Shown piece by piece: positions 32,242-44,669 of a stretch of 64,000 nucleotides of DNA. A program made the position numbers and the translations under genes. The stretch's first letter is position 1, and the number at the start of each line of letters is the position of its first letter. Under the pieces are notes generated by a model, which was not told the origin of the DNA, ran no database searches, and saw nothing but the letters and a program-made list of their open reading frames with translations. Source of the stretch: Mya arenaria (Eukaryota > Mollusca > Bivalvia > Myida > Myidae); assembly GCF_026914265.1 (NCBI RefSeq), contig NC_069127.1, positions 67,281,080 through 67,345,079 of the forward strand, given 5' to 3'.

Positions 32242-35200
32242 ATGAACAGAACAGAACATATTTTATTTTCACTTAAACTTATACAGTTTTTCGTGATAAA
32301 CATACATATTGCATACAAATACATAAATTGTATACAAATACATGAATTGTACAATTATACAATGTAGTAAGCAGACACATAATAAACGGATAGCTATGGA
32401 TGAACTAATATAACTAAACTTTAAATGTTGTTTAACATAACATATGACATATTTCGTTACAAAGTTATTTGGAACATAATATTGTCTTAAATATTGTTCA
32501 ATATAAGAACATAATAGTCACGGAAATATGTGATGCATGATATTTTGTACTGATTGTTATTACAGAATATTTGACATATTAACAACTCAAAATTGCATAT
32601 ATCAAACGATATAAATGTTGTATTATTCCTCGATATGAATCTTACAAATAATAATGATATCAACAAGTTTACATACATAATCACAATACGTGTAGCTACA
32701 CATGTACCAACATATCATATCTTATTTTAAAAGCCTCGTACACGTATTTGGCTAACATGGATAGCTCTTTTTTATTTTGAGTACATAATAGTTGTACAAA
32801 CTTAAACATACTAGGTCTAACCCTATAGTATCTTTTTATATACGTCTGTCTTAATTGACTAAATCTAGAACAATTAAACACAAAATGAAACTCATCTTCT
32901 AATTCATCTAAATTACACATCTGGCAAATACGTAAATTTCTCTGTATACCTTCATATCTACCTGTTTGAACTCTTAGATTATGAGCACATATACGTAATT
33001 TTGTAACAGCAATTCTAAGGTTTCTTGACAATATCATATCTAAATATGGTTCAAACTCATGTGCAGTTTTAATTACCTTATATACAGTAAGGACATTATT
33101 TTCATTAATACTTGCGTACCATTGTTGTTTATATTCATCAACAAGGCGTTGCTTAAACATAGTTATAAAATGATTTTCATTAATTTGTTCATCATTACAC
33201 CATACATAATAAAAACCATAGCGTGTAAGTAAATCTTTAACCTTATAAAACCAGTTATCAGCGTTAACACCAATATCTGACAAAACATCTCTCATTACAG
33301 AATGCATGATTATATTATTACTATTCTTGACTCTGAACCAGTACTTCAGAATACGTACATACCTATTAATATATAAAGGGTATCTACCCAGTTCACCATA
33401 TACAGCGACATTAGAAGTTGACTGTCTAACACCAAGTATAGCTTTGCAAAATTTTAAATGTAATTTTTCCAACTGAGATGATTTTGTGAACCCCCAAACT
33501 TCGCACCCGTAAGTAATAGTAGACGCTACAAATGCGTCGAATAACTGCAAAGCTACTTTTGGTTTACATTCGTATCTTATTAAATTTGACAACAACATAT
33601 TAAGAGCTTTCAATCCTTTACCATACAATGTCTGTGTATTTAAGGCAAAACTACCAGTATAATTCAATGTAACACCTAAGTAATTAAAATCATTTACAAC
33701 CTCCAATATTTCATGTCCATACAACCAACTCTCATTATGCCTAACACCACCTCTCTTTCTAAATACAACAATTTTAGTTTTTGCTATGTTAACCTCTAGT
33801 CCCCAATTATTACAATAGCTGTGTAAACGATCTAATGACATCTGTAAATCTTCTGGGGTTTCTCCTAATACAACCATGTCGTCAGCAAATAACAACAAAA
33901 TTAAACAGATATCGTGTAGTTCTAAGCCAATATTATTTCTATTTTGCAAAAACAATTCCAAGTCCTCTACAAATAGAGAAAACAACATCGGTGACATTAT
34001 CTCCCCTTGTCTAAGACCTACTGCAATATCAAAATAATCTGAATAACTATTACAATGTCTTACACATGATTTAACAGACTGATACATACTACGTATTATA
34101 CGTAACATTTTACCGTCTAAATTGGCTCTATACAGCTTTAACCACAACGCATTTAAATATATGGAATCAAAACAACGTTTCATATCAATAAAACTACAAT
34201 ATAGTCGTTTGTTTGCGCTGACATATTTTTTAACAATAGAATGAAGAATAAATACAGCATCAACAGTAGATCTGCCTTTTCTAAAGCCAAATTGTGCATC
34301 AGAAATAACTTCGTTTTCCTCACACCATTTAGATATGCGCCGATTTAAAACACATGTAAAAAGCTTTGAAAAATTACTTAACAAAGTGATACCTCTATAA
34401 TTCTTTGTATCTGACTTATCTCCCTTCTTATAAAGAGGAATAATAATGCCCTTTGTCCAAGCAGTCGGGAAACACCCAGAATTTAAAATATTATTAAATA
34501 TCTCCGTAATATAGCCTCCTAAAATATCACAGGCTTCAATAAAATATTCATTCAACAAAAAATCTTCACCTGGTGATTTATTTATCTTAATCACAGAAAT
34601 AGCTTTACTAACTTCTTCATATGTTATCGGACAATCTAAGTCTCCAAAAGTATTGCTAAAATCATTAAAATCATGACTCATATTAAAATTTTCTGCATCA
34701 TCATTTAAATCAAAATTGATATCTGTAAACATAGACTCAAAATGGGTTTTAAAATCTTCTAATGGTATATTACTACTGTTATTTGAATTCTGTGATTTAA
34801 AATATTTCCAAAAATCTTTGGGTTTACGACGCTTTAATTGTTCAAACTCTTGGCATCGTTTGAACTTAAATGCTCTCCGTTTCCTGGAAATAATATTTTT
34901 ATACAGTTTCTTCAATCTACATAATTCAATCCTGTCATTCTCGTCACGAGAATTGTTATAAACAAACAAAGCGTTTTTATACACATATTTAGCATTTTTA
35001 CATTCCTGGTCGAACCATTTCGACGACTCCGTAGTAACACGTTCTTCGAAACAAGGGTATTTCATAGCATGCTTGACAAACAATGGATCCGCTACTTCAC
35101 GAACAATATCAGTAAAACCATTGACAACAAAATCAACATCAGTGTTCTGAAGTATTGTATTAAAGTCTGTAGTTCTGGCAATCAAACCATTTCTGAACAC

Positions 35201-35881
35201 ATCTTTTTCTTCGTCATTCCATTTTAAATAATCACATGCATAAGGTATGTCTTTAGTAACATGCGTATTGCATAGAATATTAAATGCTAAAGGAGCGTGG
35301 TCACTGTAAGTATTAAATGGTTCAACAGCAAATTTATTCACCAATTTAAAATTGTGTTGGCTAAGTAACAGGTAGTCAATAACACTTGAACCGTTTGTAT
35401 TAAAACATGTATAACTACCAATACCAAAGTCCGCTCCTAAACGGCCATTTACGATTCTTAATGAAGTCGCTTTACACAAGTCCAGCAATTTATTTCCATG
35501 TGCGTTATTGCCGTTATCTAGCGAATATCTTGGAAGTGGGAAATCACATATATAATCCTCTGAATCTATACCCGGTATATACATATCACATATTATACTA
35601 TCTGATTTGCATGAAGTCCTGGCGTTAAAGTCCCCAGCGATCATCACTGTACCTAATGATTGGTAGTGGTTAATATCTTCTTCCAAACGCTGAAAAAGGT
35701 CCGTATCAATTATATTGTTAATGGGTGACGAATCGCCCCACATGTAGACTGCTACGAGATATATATCAGACTCGATTTTAAAGAATCCCTTGTCCAGTTT
35801 AATCCATATCATTGTGTCATGAACATTTTTAACCACTATGTGTGCGTTTTTAGTTATCAAACCCCAGTTACAATCTTGTAA
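32242..35881 (-). mobile_element. LINE with long open frame, 5'-truncated
   Basis: About 3.64 kb on the minus strand, inserted into an R1 MITE. The 3' end carries a 450 bp untranslated region finishing in a short CTGTT-type tandem tail. The 5' end stops within the endonuclease domain, as usual for incomplete reverse transcription. A decayed relative lies at 830-1640. Confidence 0.88.
32696..35860 (-). CDS. LINE ORF2: APE endonuclease and reverse transcriptase
   Basis: A 1,054-residue open frame with no stop. In order: a partial apurinic-type endonuclease (GDFNAR near residue 77, SVIDYLL near 167, SDHAPL near 186), then a reverse transcriptase with FIDMKRCFDSI (about 560), GLRQGEIMSPMLFSLF (about 615) and the catalytic FADD (about 655), and a C-terminal CxxC-H-C finger (CQMCNL, FHFVFNC, about 1000). 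It would nick target DNA and copy its RNA there. The N-terminal endonuclease strands with the first catalytic residues are missing, so this copy cannot act alone. It resembles the jockey/I/CR1 assemblage; the clade was not determined. The frame continues seven codons upstream of 35860 to a TGA. Confidence 0.9.
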   Translation of the reverse strand: MITKNAHIVVKNVHDTMIWIKLDKGFFKIESDIYLVAVYMWGDSSPINNIIDTDLFQRLEEDINHYQSLGTVMIAGDFNARTSCKSDSIICDMYIPGIDSEDYICDFPLPRYSLDNGNNAHGNKLLDLCKATSLRIVNGRLGADFGIGSYTCFNTNGSSVIDYLLLSQHNFKLVNKFAVEPFNTYSDHAPLAFNILCNTHVTKDIPYACDYLKWNDEEKDVFRNGLIARTTDFNTILQNTDVDFVVNGFTDIVREVADPLFVKHAMKYPCFEERVTTESSKWFDQECKNAKYVYKNALFVYNNSRDENDRIELCRLKKLYKNIISRKRRAFKFKRCQEFEQLKRRKPKDFWKYFKSQNSNNSSNIPLEDFKTHFESMFTDINFDLNDDAENFNMSHDFNDFSNTFGDLDCPITYEEVSKAISVIKINKSPGEDFLLNEYFIEACDILGGYITEIFNNILNSGCFPTAWTKGIIIPLYKKGDKSDTKNYRGITLLSNFSKLFTCVLNRRISKWCEENEVISDAQFGFRKGRSTVDAVFILHSIVKKYVSANKRLYCSFIDMKRCFDSIYLNALWLKLYRANLDGKMLRIIRSMYQSVKSCVRHCNSYSDYFDIAVGLRQGEIMSPMLFSLFVEDLELFLQNRNNIGLELHDICLILLLFADDMVVLGETPEDLQMSLDRLHSYCNNWGLEVNIAKTKIVVFRKRGGVRHNESWLYGHEILEVVNDFNYLGVTLNYTGSFALNTQTLYGKGLKALNMLLSNLIRYECKPKVALQLFDAFVASTITYGCEVWGFTKSSQLEKLHLKFCKAILGVRQSTSNVAVYGELGRYPLYINRYVRILKYWFRVKNSNNIIMHSVMRDVLSDIGVNADNWFYKVKDLLTRYGFYYVWCNDEQINENHFITMFKQRLVDEYKQQWYASINENNVLTVYKVIKTAHEFEPYLDMILSRNLRIAVTKLRICAHNLRVQTGRYEGIQRNLRICQMCNLDELEDEFHFVFNCSRFSQLRQTYIKRYYRVRPSMFKFVQLLCTQNKKELSMLAKYVYEAFKIRYDMLVHV

Positions 35882-36295
35882 TCATTAATTGATAGTTTGG
35901 ATAATGCATTATGAAGTAGGAAGTAAAAGGTTTATCACTCATTTTTTTTGTTTGTTATCATGTCAACTGTTGTAGATTATGGTTTTTGTTTTATCTACTA
36001 GTATTTTTTCCAGAGAAAACTAAATATTTTTAAAATATGTTGCATTTTTAATTGGTTAGATAAAGAACGGATTTTTTTTTGATTTTTTTTTTTTTGGTTC
36101 CTATGATAAACTTATCTTATTTAACCAACAGCGAGCTTATAAATATATCAGACTCCCAACTCAACAGATCCTGTGGTTTAAGATATACAATATACAAATA
36201 AAAATACAAAGCATTTATATAGCGCAAAAAATAATAAATTATTTTATTACGCTTCACAATTACGGAAAACAGTTACAAGTAAAATTGTCCACATC
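35882..36295. other. R1 MITE remainder and AT-rich spacer
   Basis: The first 60-70 bp complete the split R1 MITE. After that come T-rich runs and no recognisable gene up to the CR1-like LINE. Confidence 0.5.
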
Positions 36296-37885
36296 TTAAC
36301 TATCATTGCCCATAAAACTGACTAAACAGATAGGTTATCAATTTTGATCTAAAAGTGGCTTCAGCTTCAATGTTTTTCAGATACCTAGGTAGATCATTCC
36401 ACCATTTGAGACCAATGACGACGGCTGATCTGTCAGCTAATTTGGCTCGTTGCTTTGGAATGATAAATTGAGTGTCACTATGTGATCTAAGTCTTATCTT
36501 CCTCGAATAGGTACAAACATTTCCCTCTAGTTCAGCACTTAGTTCTTCATAGGAAGCATTTAAGACCACTCTAGCGGTATCGTTCTGGACGAGTCGTTGT
36601 AGTTTGTTGTTTTGGTAGGCTGAAATTTCGGTGAAGAGACCGTTGCAGAAATCAATGTGAGAGTGAACCAATCCATGCAATTATGCTTCCGTTGATTTTC
36701 TTGTGAGATCTTTACGTATAGCTTTAAGATTCCGTAACTGCACATGCGCTATTTGACAGCGGATTTTGTTTTCGGATGTGATGGTCAAAATTGAGCGTAT
36801 TGGTCATGTGAACACCCAGATCTCTGATATGACCAACACATTTTACGCTGTAACCACCAATGTTGACACTTGTAATATTTACTTTTTTAATTGACGTTTG
36901 GTTCCATTCATAATTATTTAGAGTTATTAATTTTGAATTTGTAAGTAGTCATCCATGCGATTATTTCTTTGAGACAACTGTTGATGTGTTGATAAGCAAT
37001 TGACGCGTTTTAAGCCTTTCCCGCTTGAATTTTTATGCAAATTTGTGGTCATCAGCGTATCCATACAGATCGACTGGATATTTCTGCACCACTCTATTAA
37101 GAGCCGATATATACAGGATAAAGATCACCGGTCAAGCACAAGACCACTGTGGGACTCGATTTCGGATTCAGACTGTTCAACCATGACTTTCATTGTTCAT
37201 GAGATAAGATTCGATCCATTTCAAGGGAGTGCCTTGAATATCAAATTCGTTTTGAAGGATTCGAATCAGTATCGGAATGTCGATGGTGTCAAATGCCGCA
37301 ATCAATTCAACCATGACTACAATTCGAGGGGTGAATGCGATAAGGTTCTAAGTGTCATTAAATAAAACAGAAGATACAACCTTTTCGCTTTCACCTCTCG
37401 AATTGTAACTTGATTCTTATCGATGGTTTCCAAGAGATCACTATACATTTTGACCATTGCTGTTTTAACACCATGTTATTTTCTATAGGCACTTTGGTAA
37501 GATGGAAGGAGATTTTTAGCTTCTATATGTTCATTGATTTGGTTTATTGCAGCTTTTTCAATAATCTTGGTGATAAATGATAAGTGAGACAGGCCGATAG
37601 TTACAGAGGGAGCCTTTTCTTCTTTAACAAAGGTTTAGCCACAGCACCTTTCAACTCATCAGGGAACACACCAGATGTCAAAGACCGATTTATATTTTTA
37701 GTAACAATGGGAGAAAATTGTGAAAATAATATTTCAAATGTGTGGTTGGAATGACATCAAGTTTATATGTTGCAGATTTTGATGCATACACAAGGTTCTT
37801 AACATCATTTTCTGACAGTGGTCTGAACGCAGTTAATGTATTCATGGTGTTTCCGCGTATAACCTCTTGATATCTCCTTCCGCCT
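36296..37885 (-). mobile_element. CR1-like LINE, decayed, continuous into copy B
   Basis: The minus strand shows reverse-transcriptase blocks in order from right to left: SGVFPDELKGAVAKPLLKK, ITKIIEKAA, NLLPSYQSAYRK, FDTIDIPILI, GTPLKWIESYL, LFILYISALNRVV-like, GYADDHKF (about 37040-37070), IRDLGVHMTNTLNFDHHI, and the C-terminal KLQRLVQND, KWWNDLPRYL, FRSKLITYLF. Stops and shifts separate them, so it is inactive. It crosses the left boundary of copy B (37553) without a break. Confidence 0.85.
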
Positions 37886-37972
37886 CTCCAGTCTTGGTTT
37901 AGTAGTAATCATTCAATATACTTGTATGGTTGTATATGCACATGGCATGTGTAATATAGTATACTTGTCACT

Positions 37973-38236
37973 AGCGGGTCCAGGATGGACGCACCTGTCG
38001 CGCGCCCCCTAACATAGTCAGAGTTTCCTTTTCATTTCGATATAGAAGCAAAGTGTAACAAAATACGCCCAAAATGCACAGTTTCTGACTAGAAAGTGTT
38101 ATATTTTCCTTGGGGGATACCCCTACCCCCTGTCAATATTTTAAGCCAAATATATTTCGGTTCTGAGGGAGTGGTGCAAGTCAAAAGGTTACACCCTTAA
38201 ATTCCGCCCCCTCTAACGTCAAATCCTGGACCCGCT
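37973..38236. mobile_element. AGCGGGTCCAGGAT MITE (copy B)
   Basis: Counterpart of 3517-3781, same inverted ends and length. Confidence 0.75.
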
Positions 38237-39332
38237 CCTGTTTGTACACGCGTAGTATACAGAGGCACTTAAGCTGGGTCGGCAGTGGCGGCAAAAGTGT
38301 GTTGTTGTTTTCAAATAATATCCATGGGGTTAATTTGCTTTCGAAACAAAATGTCCGTCATCGATTTTACCTCTTATCGATAATAGGACATGATGCCGTT
38401 GTGGTGACAGTCATATCGGGTATTGTTTTTTTCCGATGGAGCATTAAGATAGGTGTCTGCTTAGAAAACATAGACAATAGCTCGTAAATATTAGGTGTCC
38501 AAAACAGTTCCTTAATTGACTTTCAAAAGTCCGAAGCAAATACAAAACTTAATTGTTATCATTTGCGATTCATCGTATATACTGACGTGTTTTTCTATGC
38601 TGTAAACATTCTACATGGGCGGCCTCGAGACGACGCTAGTGTATACACTGTTGGAATCAGTACAGGTTGCGAACACGTTGAACGACATCGACAAACTCAT
38701 AGTACAACACATACCAAAAGCTATCAGATGCATGGAACCAGGATAACGTGGTATGTTTTCAGATGTAGTGACAGTGCTGAAACTTATCTAGGTGATGCCG
38801 GCGACGAACGCTAAAACATATTATGCTTTAACATCTGACCCAAAAAACCTGGCTCATTATTTGTTGTTGTTTTTTTTATATTATAATTATGTTATATTTA
38901 TGCATGGGACCTGTGATTTGTACAATACGGAAAAAAATGGAATTTTTGTACGCGCGTGCGTCCCAATACGGAAATAATACTGTATGGTCACGTGGTTTAA
39001 AAGAGCGTCAACGATTGGACGTATAAATTAGGTATATAGAATAATATGATGTTATGTCTAGCTCTATTCACCTGTATTATGTGTTGAGCGTAATAAAAAA
39101 ATAATGTAATGAAACATAATGTATAAACTGAAACGAAGACGGTACGATATATAGAAAAACATGTTAACCTTACACTGTTCGGTCAGAACAAAAAACCCTT
39201 TTGTTCTAAAACAATCAGCCTGAACATATGGTGTTAGTCAGTAATCTATTCAAACTGTAACAAACACTTGAAGGCAGCCAGTAATGAAGCATCCCGGAAG
39301 AAGCCACTACACCAGGGGTGAAAACGGCTTCA
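38237..39332. other. Upstream region of Ig gene copy B
   Basis: About 1.1 kb with only short frames, which are exact copies of those in copy A (3786-4521). No protein family was recognised. Probably regulatory or neutral sequence upstream of the TATA box. Confidence 0.45.
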
Positions 39333-39338
39333 TATAAA
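39333..39338 (+). promoter_or_regulatory. TATA box of Ig gene copy B
   Basis: TATAAA in TTCATATAAACACG, 62 bp upstream of the start codon at 39395. A start site about 30 bp downstream would fall near TCAGACG at 39358, giving a very short leader. Confidence 0.6.
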
Positions 39339-39394
39339 CACGAAGTCATAAGAACGATCAGACGTTTTAGAAACAAAGAAATATAGTGCTTAAT

Positions 39395-41086
39395 ATGAAG
39401 ATGTTTTTGTTGGCTGGATTTATGTCTGTTGGTAAGAAAAAGTACAAATTGTTTTACACTTTTATAATTAATAAGCGGCTGCGATATCCGTCTTTAACTA
39501 TTAACAATTTGGCGTGGCCTCTAAATCCTCTATAGCTTACTCATCCATTTCAAATAATTTTAAAGCACCTTTTTTACATTTTACGAAGTTAAAAATCAAC
39601 GATTTAATGTTGTGTGAATTGTGAACAAAATTCATGCAGCATGGTAAGTCGTCTTAAAAAAATCAAATAAGGCTTAAATATTTGACAATAGGGCAGAAAA
39701 TACTTCATTGTGCCGAAAACCGCAAGTAACGCTGTTTTACTTACAATTTACGAGTTTCTGATTAAGTAAATATCCATTAGTTACCGGTTGTTGTTTGTTC
39801 ATTAAAATATACCAGATAACTCGATAAAAGAAGTATTAAAAAGGGGACAAATTATGACTTCCAATATAACTGAAATGAATTATTGCCATAATTAGCTTTA
39901 AGATATCCTAAATGATTTGGTTAGCCAGTTATGGAGAAGGTTTATTTATCATTTTACTATTAAAATGGAGACTGGATTTTTACATTGTATCAAATTACCA
40001 CCAAATATAATTTCGAGGACATTCAAATCACCTTTTAATTAAATTTAATATGAAGTGAAATCCGATTGGATACAGTTCAGTCAACTTTGATGATTTTGTA
40101 TGGAAAGAAATTGTTAATACCTGATCCCTTTGTTCTACAGTAAGTAAAACACACAATATTTACGTCTATTTACAGGTCTGCTACTTACTGGCGGCGATGC
40201 GAACCCCCCGCAAGTTAAACTCTACCGACGGCGCGGGGATAGTGTTATACTGCCATGCCGCCTGGCTTCCGGCTTGGACCCCGACACGGTCTTGGTCCGC
40301 TGGAAATCATCAAAAGACTCTTACCTCACTTCCGGTGTACGTGTACTCAAATACACGAACCAGATTGAGGTCGTCAAGACATCCAAAATTGAATGGAATC
40401 TTCTGATTAAGTCGGTCACGGACACATTCGCGGCGAATTACACGTGCACGTCAGATCAACAAGTGGTGCTGTCCAACGTACAGCTTCTGATCTTGGTCGC
40501 TCCGAAAATCGACTATGGCGGTACAAGCTCACCGGAAGTGAACGTCGATGAAGGCGGCACAGTGGAACTTACGTGCGCATTTACTGGCGAACCCGTACCG
40601 AACATAACGTGGTTTAGGGGTGCCGACAAACAGCCTACCGGCATCACGGGGAGCAAACTTGTTCTGCCTGACGTCAAGCGTTACGCTACCGACGTCTACA
40701 CGTGTCGTGGAGAGAATTCTGTTAGTAACGAGGATCATCAGATCAATCTTATCGTGAGGTTTCCTGTCGAGGTAGACGTTATGGAAAATACCGTTTACGT
40801 CAAGAGGGGAGGTATATTTACGTTAGCGTGTATCGCGCAAGGGGCTCCGTTATACGAAACATACTGGATTGACGTTCATGGTAACAAAGTGATGTCTACA
40901 ACATGGAAATATGACTTTAACATGGAATCGGCAGGTGCACATATACCGGCTAAGTTCGTCACCTTGGCTTCTCGCACGGGTGCCTTGACCGTTTTCGACT
41001 TTGGACCGTACACGTGCGAAGCGAAGGGAGATGGGCGCGTTGCCAAAGCAACTGTGAATGTCGTTGAACTTAAGGAACTCAACTAA
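39395..41086 (+). CDS. Secreted three-Ig-domain protein, copy B
   Basis: Exons 39395-39431 and 40176-41086. Same structure as copy A: signal peptide, three Ig domains, 315 residues, no membrane anchor. It differs from A at six residues: S92, T104, Q107, Q108, Y126 and A162 (A has W, M, K, E, I, D). There are no silent differences. With its TATA box in place, this is the copy more likely to keep its original expression. Function is unknown; secreted IgSF proteins of invertebrates often act in immunity or cell recognition. Confidence 0.85.
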
Positions 41087-41215
41087 TTTAACGCCAACGG
41101 ATCATATGTCCCTGATGCGAATTACGACAAAATAAATCGAAAATCATAACGCTTTCGAAATAAGCAGAACTATGATTGGGACTTGCGAAATGTATTGCCT
41201 TAATGTGTAAATATA

Positions 41216-41598
41216 TTTTAAAGATGCACTCTTACTCCCAAATGATATTTACCTAAATTAATACAATTGTTTTAATATTTGAAAAAGGATGAATACATGT
41301 CGAAAACAAGGGTTCTTATGAAGGATACTGAGTTTAAGTTGAAAGAAATGCACATAAAACACGGTATTTCTACCTCATGAGACTATATTGGACCACAGTA
41401 AATCTTTTAACATTCAACAATCATTTAATATTTTTGCGTTTTCTGCTATTAAATACACGGTTACAATCTTGTTATCAGTAATTAATATTTTCCATAAGTG
41501 CATTATTTAGTAAGTAGTAAAAGGTTTATCAGTCAAAATTGATGTGTGTTATACATGTGTATGTATATATTGATTTTGAATAAGAGTGTCACTTTAAA
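41216..41598. mobile_element. R1 MITE (copy B)
   Basis: Counterpart of 17231-17612 with the same TTAA-bounded imperfect inverted ends. Confidence 0.75.
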
Positions 41599-42544
41599 AG
41601 CATGTAACCAGTATTGGCATAAATGTTAAATTTGGATGCCTTGTGATCCAATATATGTTTGGTATCAATAGAAAAGGCTTTGCTTGCTGATTACTCATAA
41701 ATTTGGGAAATAGAAGAACATACATTAATACTAAAGTTAATGCAGTTTGACTTTTTCTTCTTTATTTTAACAGAAATCTGATGTAAATTGTTGATGATTT
41801 GAATTGATAAAATGAGTATATAATTCTTAACCTATTTTAGACACTAGACACCAGATGGTCCCTATATCAGCAAATACAGTATTTTCTCAAAACAAGCCTA
41901 GAATTGTCAATACTAGCTAGAATGTGGCCTATAACAAATTATTTTACAGGATCGATTTAAAGAATATGCGCAACAGTCATGTTGTCTCACACGCTATCGG
42001 GCAAGTTTCACCGTTTATAAATAGCTCGGAATGTTGTTGTTTTTCTGAATACCTTGCACGTCGTGTGATCGTTTCACTCACTAACCAGTCAAACACGTTT
42101 TAGCCAACGCGCTGTCATTTTTAGCAGTGATCTCTTTCAAAAATTTAACCGATCAATTTCATCACCGATATTTATCTCTCGGGCTCTGTGTCTACGTTGT
42201 TTCGCAGTAGCTTTCCGCTTCACGAAACAGTCTGTCCTTTTTAGAAACTCTGTTTTATGTATATTTAACATGTAAAAATTCACTTGATAAATATACTGAC
42301 GCTATTTTTTAATCTTACTGGGCAGACAAACCCAGTAGATTTCGAATTGGGAAAATGCACAAAAACTGCGAAAGATAAATGTGTCGAAAGCGATGTGGTA
42401 CATCAGTAAGTAACTTACTAAGATTCAATGCGTTATACACAACGATATCCTATTGTTGTTGTTTTTGTAATTTTGACATATTTTTTTTCATTCCAAAAAA
42501 ACGTTAGGTGTCTGGTCCCTTTTAGTATAATTATATCTACCGAA

Positions 42545-42712
42545 ATGATTCTATATATGTTTGCTATTTGGTTTGCGTTTCAATTACTGTATGTGAGTGG
42601 TCACAACGTCCCGTGGAATGGATCTCTTTTCTCTGCGGCGGAGTCACAAAATAATGTTTCCTTTCACTGCAAGACTGTGGCATATGATAGGTTTTATAGA
42701 TTATCACACTGA
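42545..42712 (+). CDS. Small secreted-peptide frame, copy B
   Basis: 55 codons, protein identical to copy A (27047-27214). Just downstream, copy B repeats 19 bases of the frame's 3' end (GATAGGTTTTATAGATTAT) and lacks a few bases present in A. The TATAAATA at 42016-42023 is also kept. Confidence 0.45.
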   Translation: MILYMFAIWFAFQLLYVSGHNVPWNGSLFSAAESQNNVSFHCKTVAYDRFYRLSH

Positions 42713-42992
42713 ACATGATAGGTTTTATAGATTATCACACGATTCCTGGGAATACGTATTAGAAATGAGGACTTAGGTCCCGAAAACTGTAAACACGAGA
42801 ACAAATTTAATCATCACTATTTCCTGAAGATGCATTCAAATATTTTTAAGAAAAAGTTCCAGGCCTTCGTTGACTTCTTTAATAAATTCTAAATGTGATG
42901 ACGTATTTATATAAAATGTTTAAAAGAAAAAACGCCGACGTGCTCGTGGGCAATATTGCACTGATATTTTGTATGATAGACAATAATTCAAG

Positions 42993-43237
42993 GCATGAGA
43001 CAACACGGTTTTTCTACCTATTAATGAGATTATAGTTGATCACTGTGAATCTTTAAGGACTCACCAATCATTTAATATTTGTGCGTTTTCAGCCATTAGA
43101 TACACAGTTACAATCTTATTAACAATAATTATATTTTCCATAAACGCATAATTTAGTAAGAAGAAGGTTTATCACTCAAAATTTATGTTTGTTATACATG
43201 TGTATGTATAAATTTTAAACATGTGTGTCACTTTAAG
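42993..43237. mobile_element. Partial R1 MITE (copy B)
   Basis: Counterpart of 27490-27725, lacking the left end. Confidence 0.65.
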
Positions 43238-43966
43238 GAAAATGATGAAATATTGGTCTATTCTATGAAACTAATGACGTCGAAACACGTTTAAAATCCA
43301 GTTGTGCACCTGAATTTCCTAACGATATCTTATTTTGGCATATAATTATTATATGATTATGTTATAAAAGAGCTTCAATATACAAGTATTATGCCAAAAT
43401 AATACATGCCATATAGACTTCAAAAAATATATAGACAATTTCTACTTGAAGTGTATACTGACATTTCGGTGTTCGATACACTGCTTTTTCAGTGAGGTAA
43501 TGTTTATGTAATAACGATGTGGACGTTCCTATTAAACCATCGTTTTTTTATTCGAAAAAAAAAATAACATAGAAATAAATAACAATAATACTGATTTAAA
43601 GATTGATCAGATGCATTCGCGTCATCAAAAGCCGGGATATATCTATTGATGTCATTTTTTGAGTGCGCCACTTAATTTGCCCCCGCCCCCGCCGCCCCCC
43701 AACCCCCATATTATTGATAAATTAATAGATATATGGATAGTCAACATATCAACACGAAATATTGCAAAAGAAGTGCGGACGCTATGACAACTATTTTTGT
43801 ACTATTGTCTTCTTTCAATTTCATTTATTTAAATATATCAAAAATGTCCAGGAACTTCTTGGATAAACCTCGTAGTTCCTTGTAAATAAAGGTCAAATGA
43901 AAACAAAAGTCAAAGCTGTATAAACATATTCAACTTTTAATTTAAAAAACAAAAACAAATAAAAGA

Positions 43967-44038
43967 TGACCCCGACGTGATTTGAACACGCAACCTTCTG
44001 ATCTGGAGTCAGACGCGCTACCGTTGCGCCACAGGGCC
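43967..44038 (-). tRNA. tRNA-Trp(CCA), copy B unit 1
   Basis: A consensus 72-base cloverleaf with a fully paired acceptor stem, unlike its copy A counterpart. Anticodon CCA. Confidence 0.93.
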
Positions 44039-44201
44039 TTGACAAAAAGTGTCTAAATTTGTCTTAATTGTATTGTGTCTTGTCCGAACAGTTGTATTGT
44101 CGTGTTTTTTTTACTTTATAGGTAGTTCGAACCGTTTTAGAAGTTTATATTTGAAGTAAAACAAAATGAAAGTAGAGAATACTAAATATATTTGGAAAAA
44201 A

Positions 44202-44273
44202 TGACCTGGACGTGATTTGAACACGCAACCTTCTGATCTGGAGTCACACGCGCTACCGTTGCGCCACAGGGCC
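44202..44273 (-). pseudogene. tRNA-Trp pseudogene, copy B unit 2
   Basis: Same acceptor and anticodon-stem mismatches as 28716-28787. Confidence 0.75.
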
Positions 44274-44357
44274 TTGATAATTTACATGCTGCAAAGGTTT
44301 TATTTTATTTATTTTGCCCAGCTGGTCCGAACAGTATGAGCTGTTTTGGTTATAGGG

Positions 44358-44373
44358 TAGCGCCACAGGGCCT
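44358..44373 (-). pseudogene. 16-base tRNA-Trp remnant (copy B)
   Basis: Counterpart of 28871-28886. Confidence 0.6.
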
Positions 44374-44564
44374 TGATATCTCATAAGCACAAGTTGTATT
44401 CATTTATTATGGTTTGTAGAACGGTCATATTTTAGCTGTTTCTTTCACTTTATAAGTAGTTCCAGTAGCTTTAGCAGTTTTAATTTCAAATAAAACGAAA
44501 TGAAATGTGGAGAAAAAGAAATATTCTTAAAGTTTGAGAGAAATAAAATATTTGAATAAAAAAG

Positions 44565-44613
44565 TGACCCCGACGTGATTTGAACACGCAACCTTCTGAT
44601 ATGGAGTCAGACG
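44565..44613 (-). pseudogene. Truncated tRNA-Trp (copy B)
   Basis: Counterpart of 29081-29129; 3' half only. Confidence 0.75.
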
Positions 44614-44669
44614 AAAAACAACACTATAAAAGTTTAAGAAAAATACAATTATGTATGTCATATAAAATT

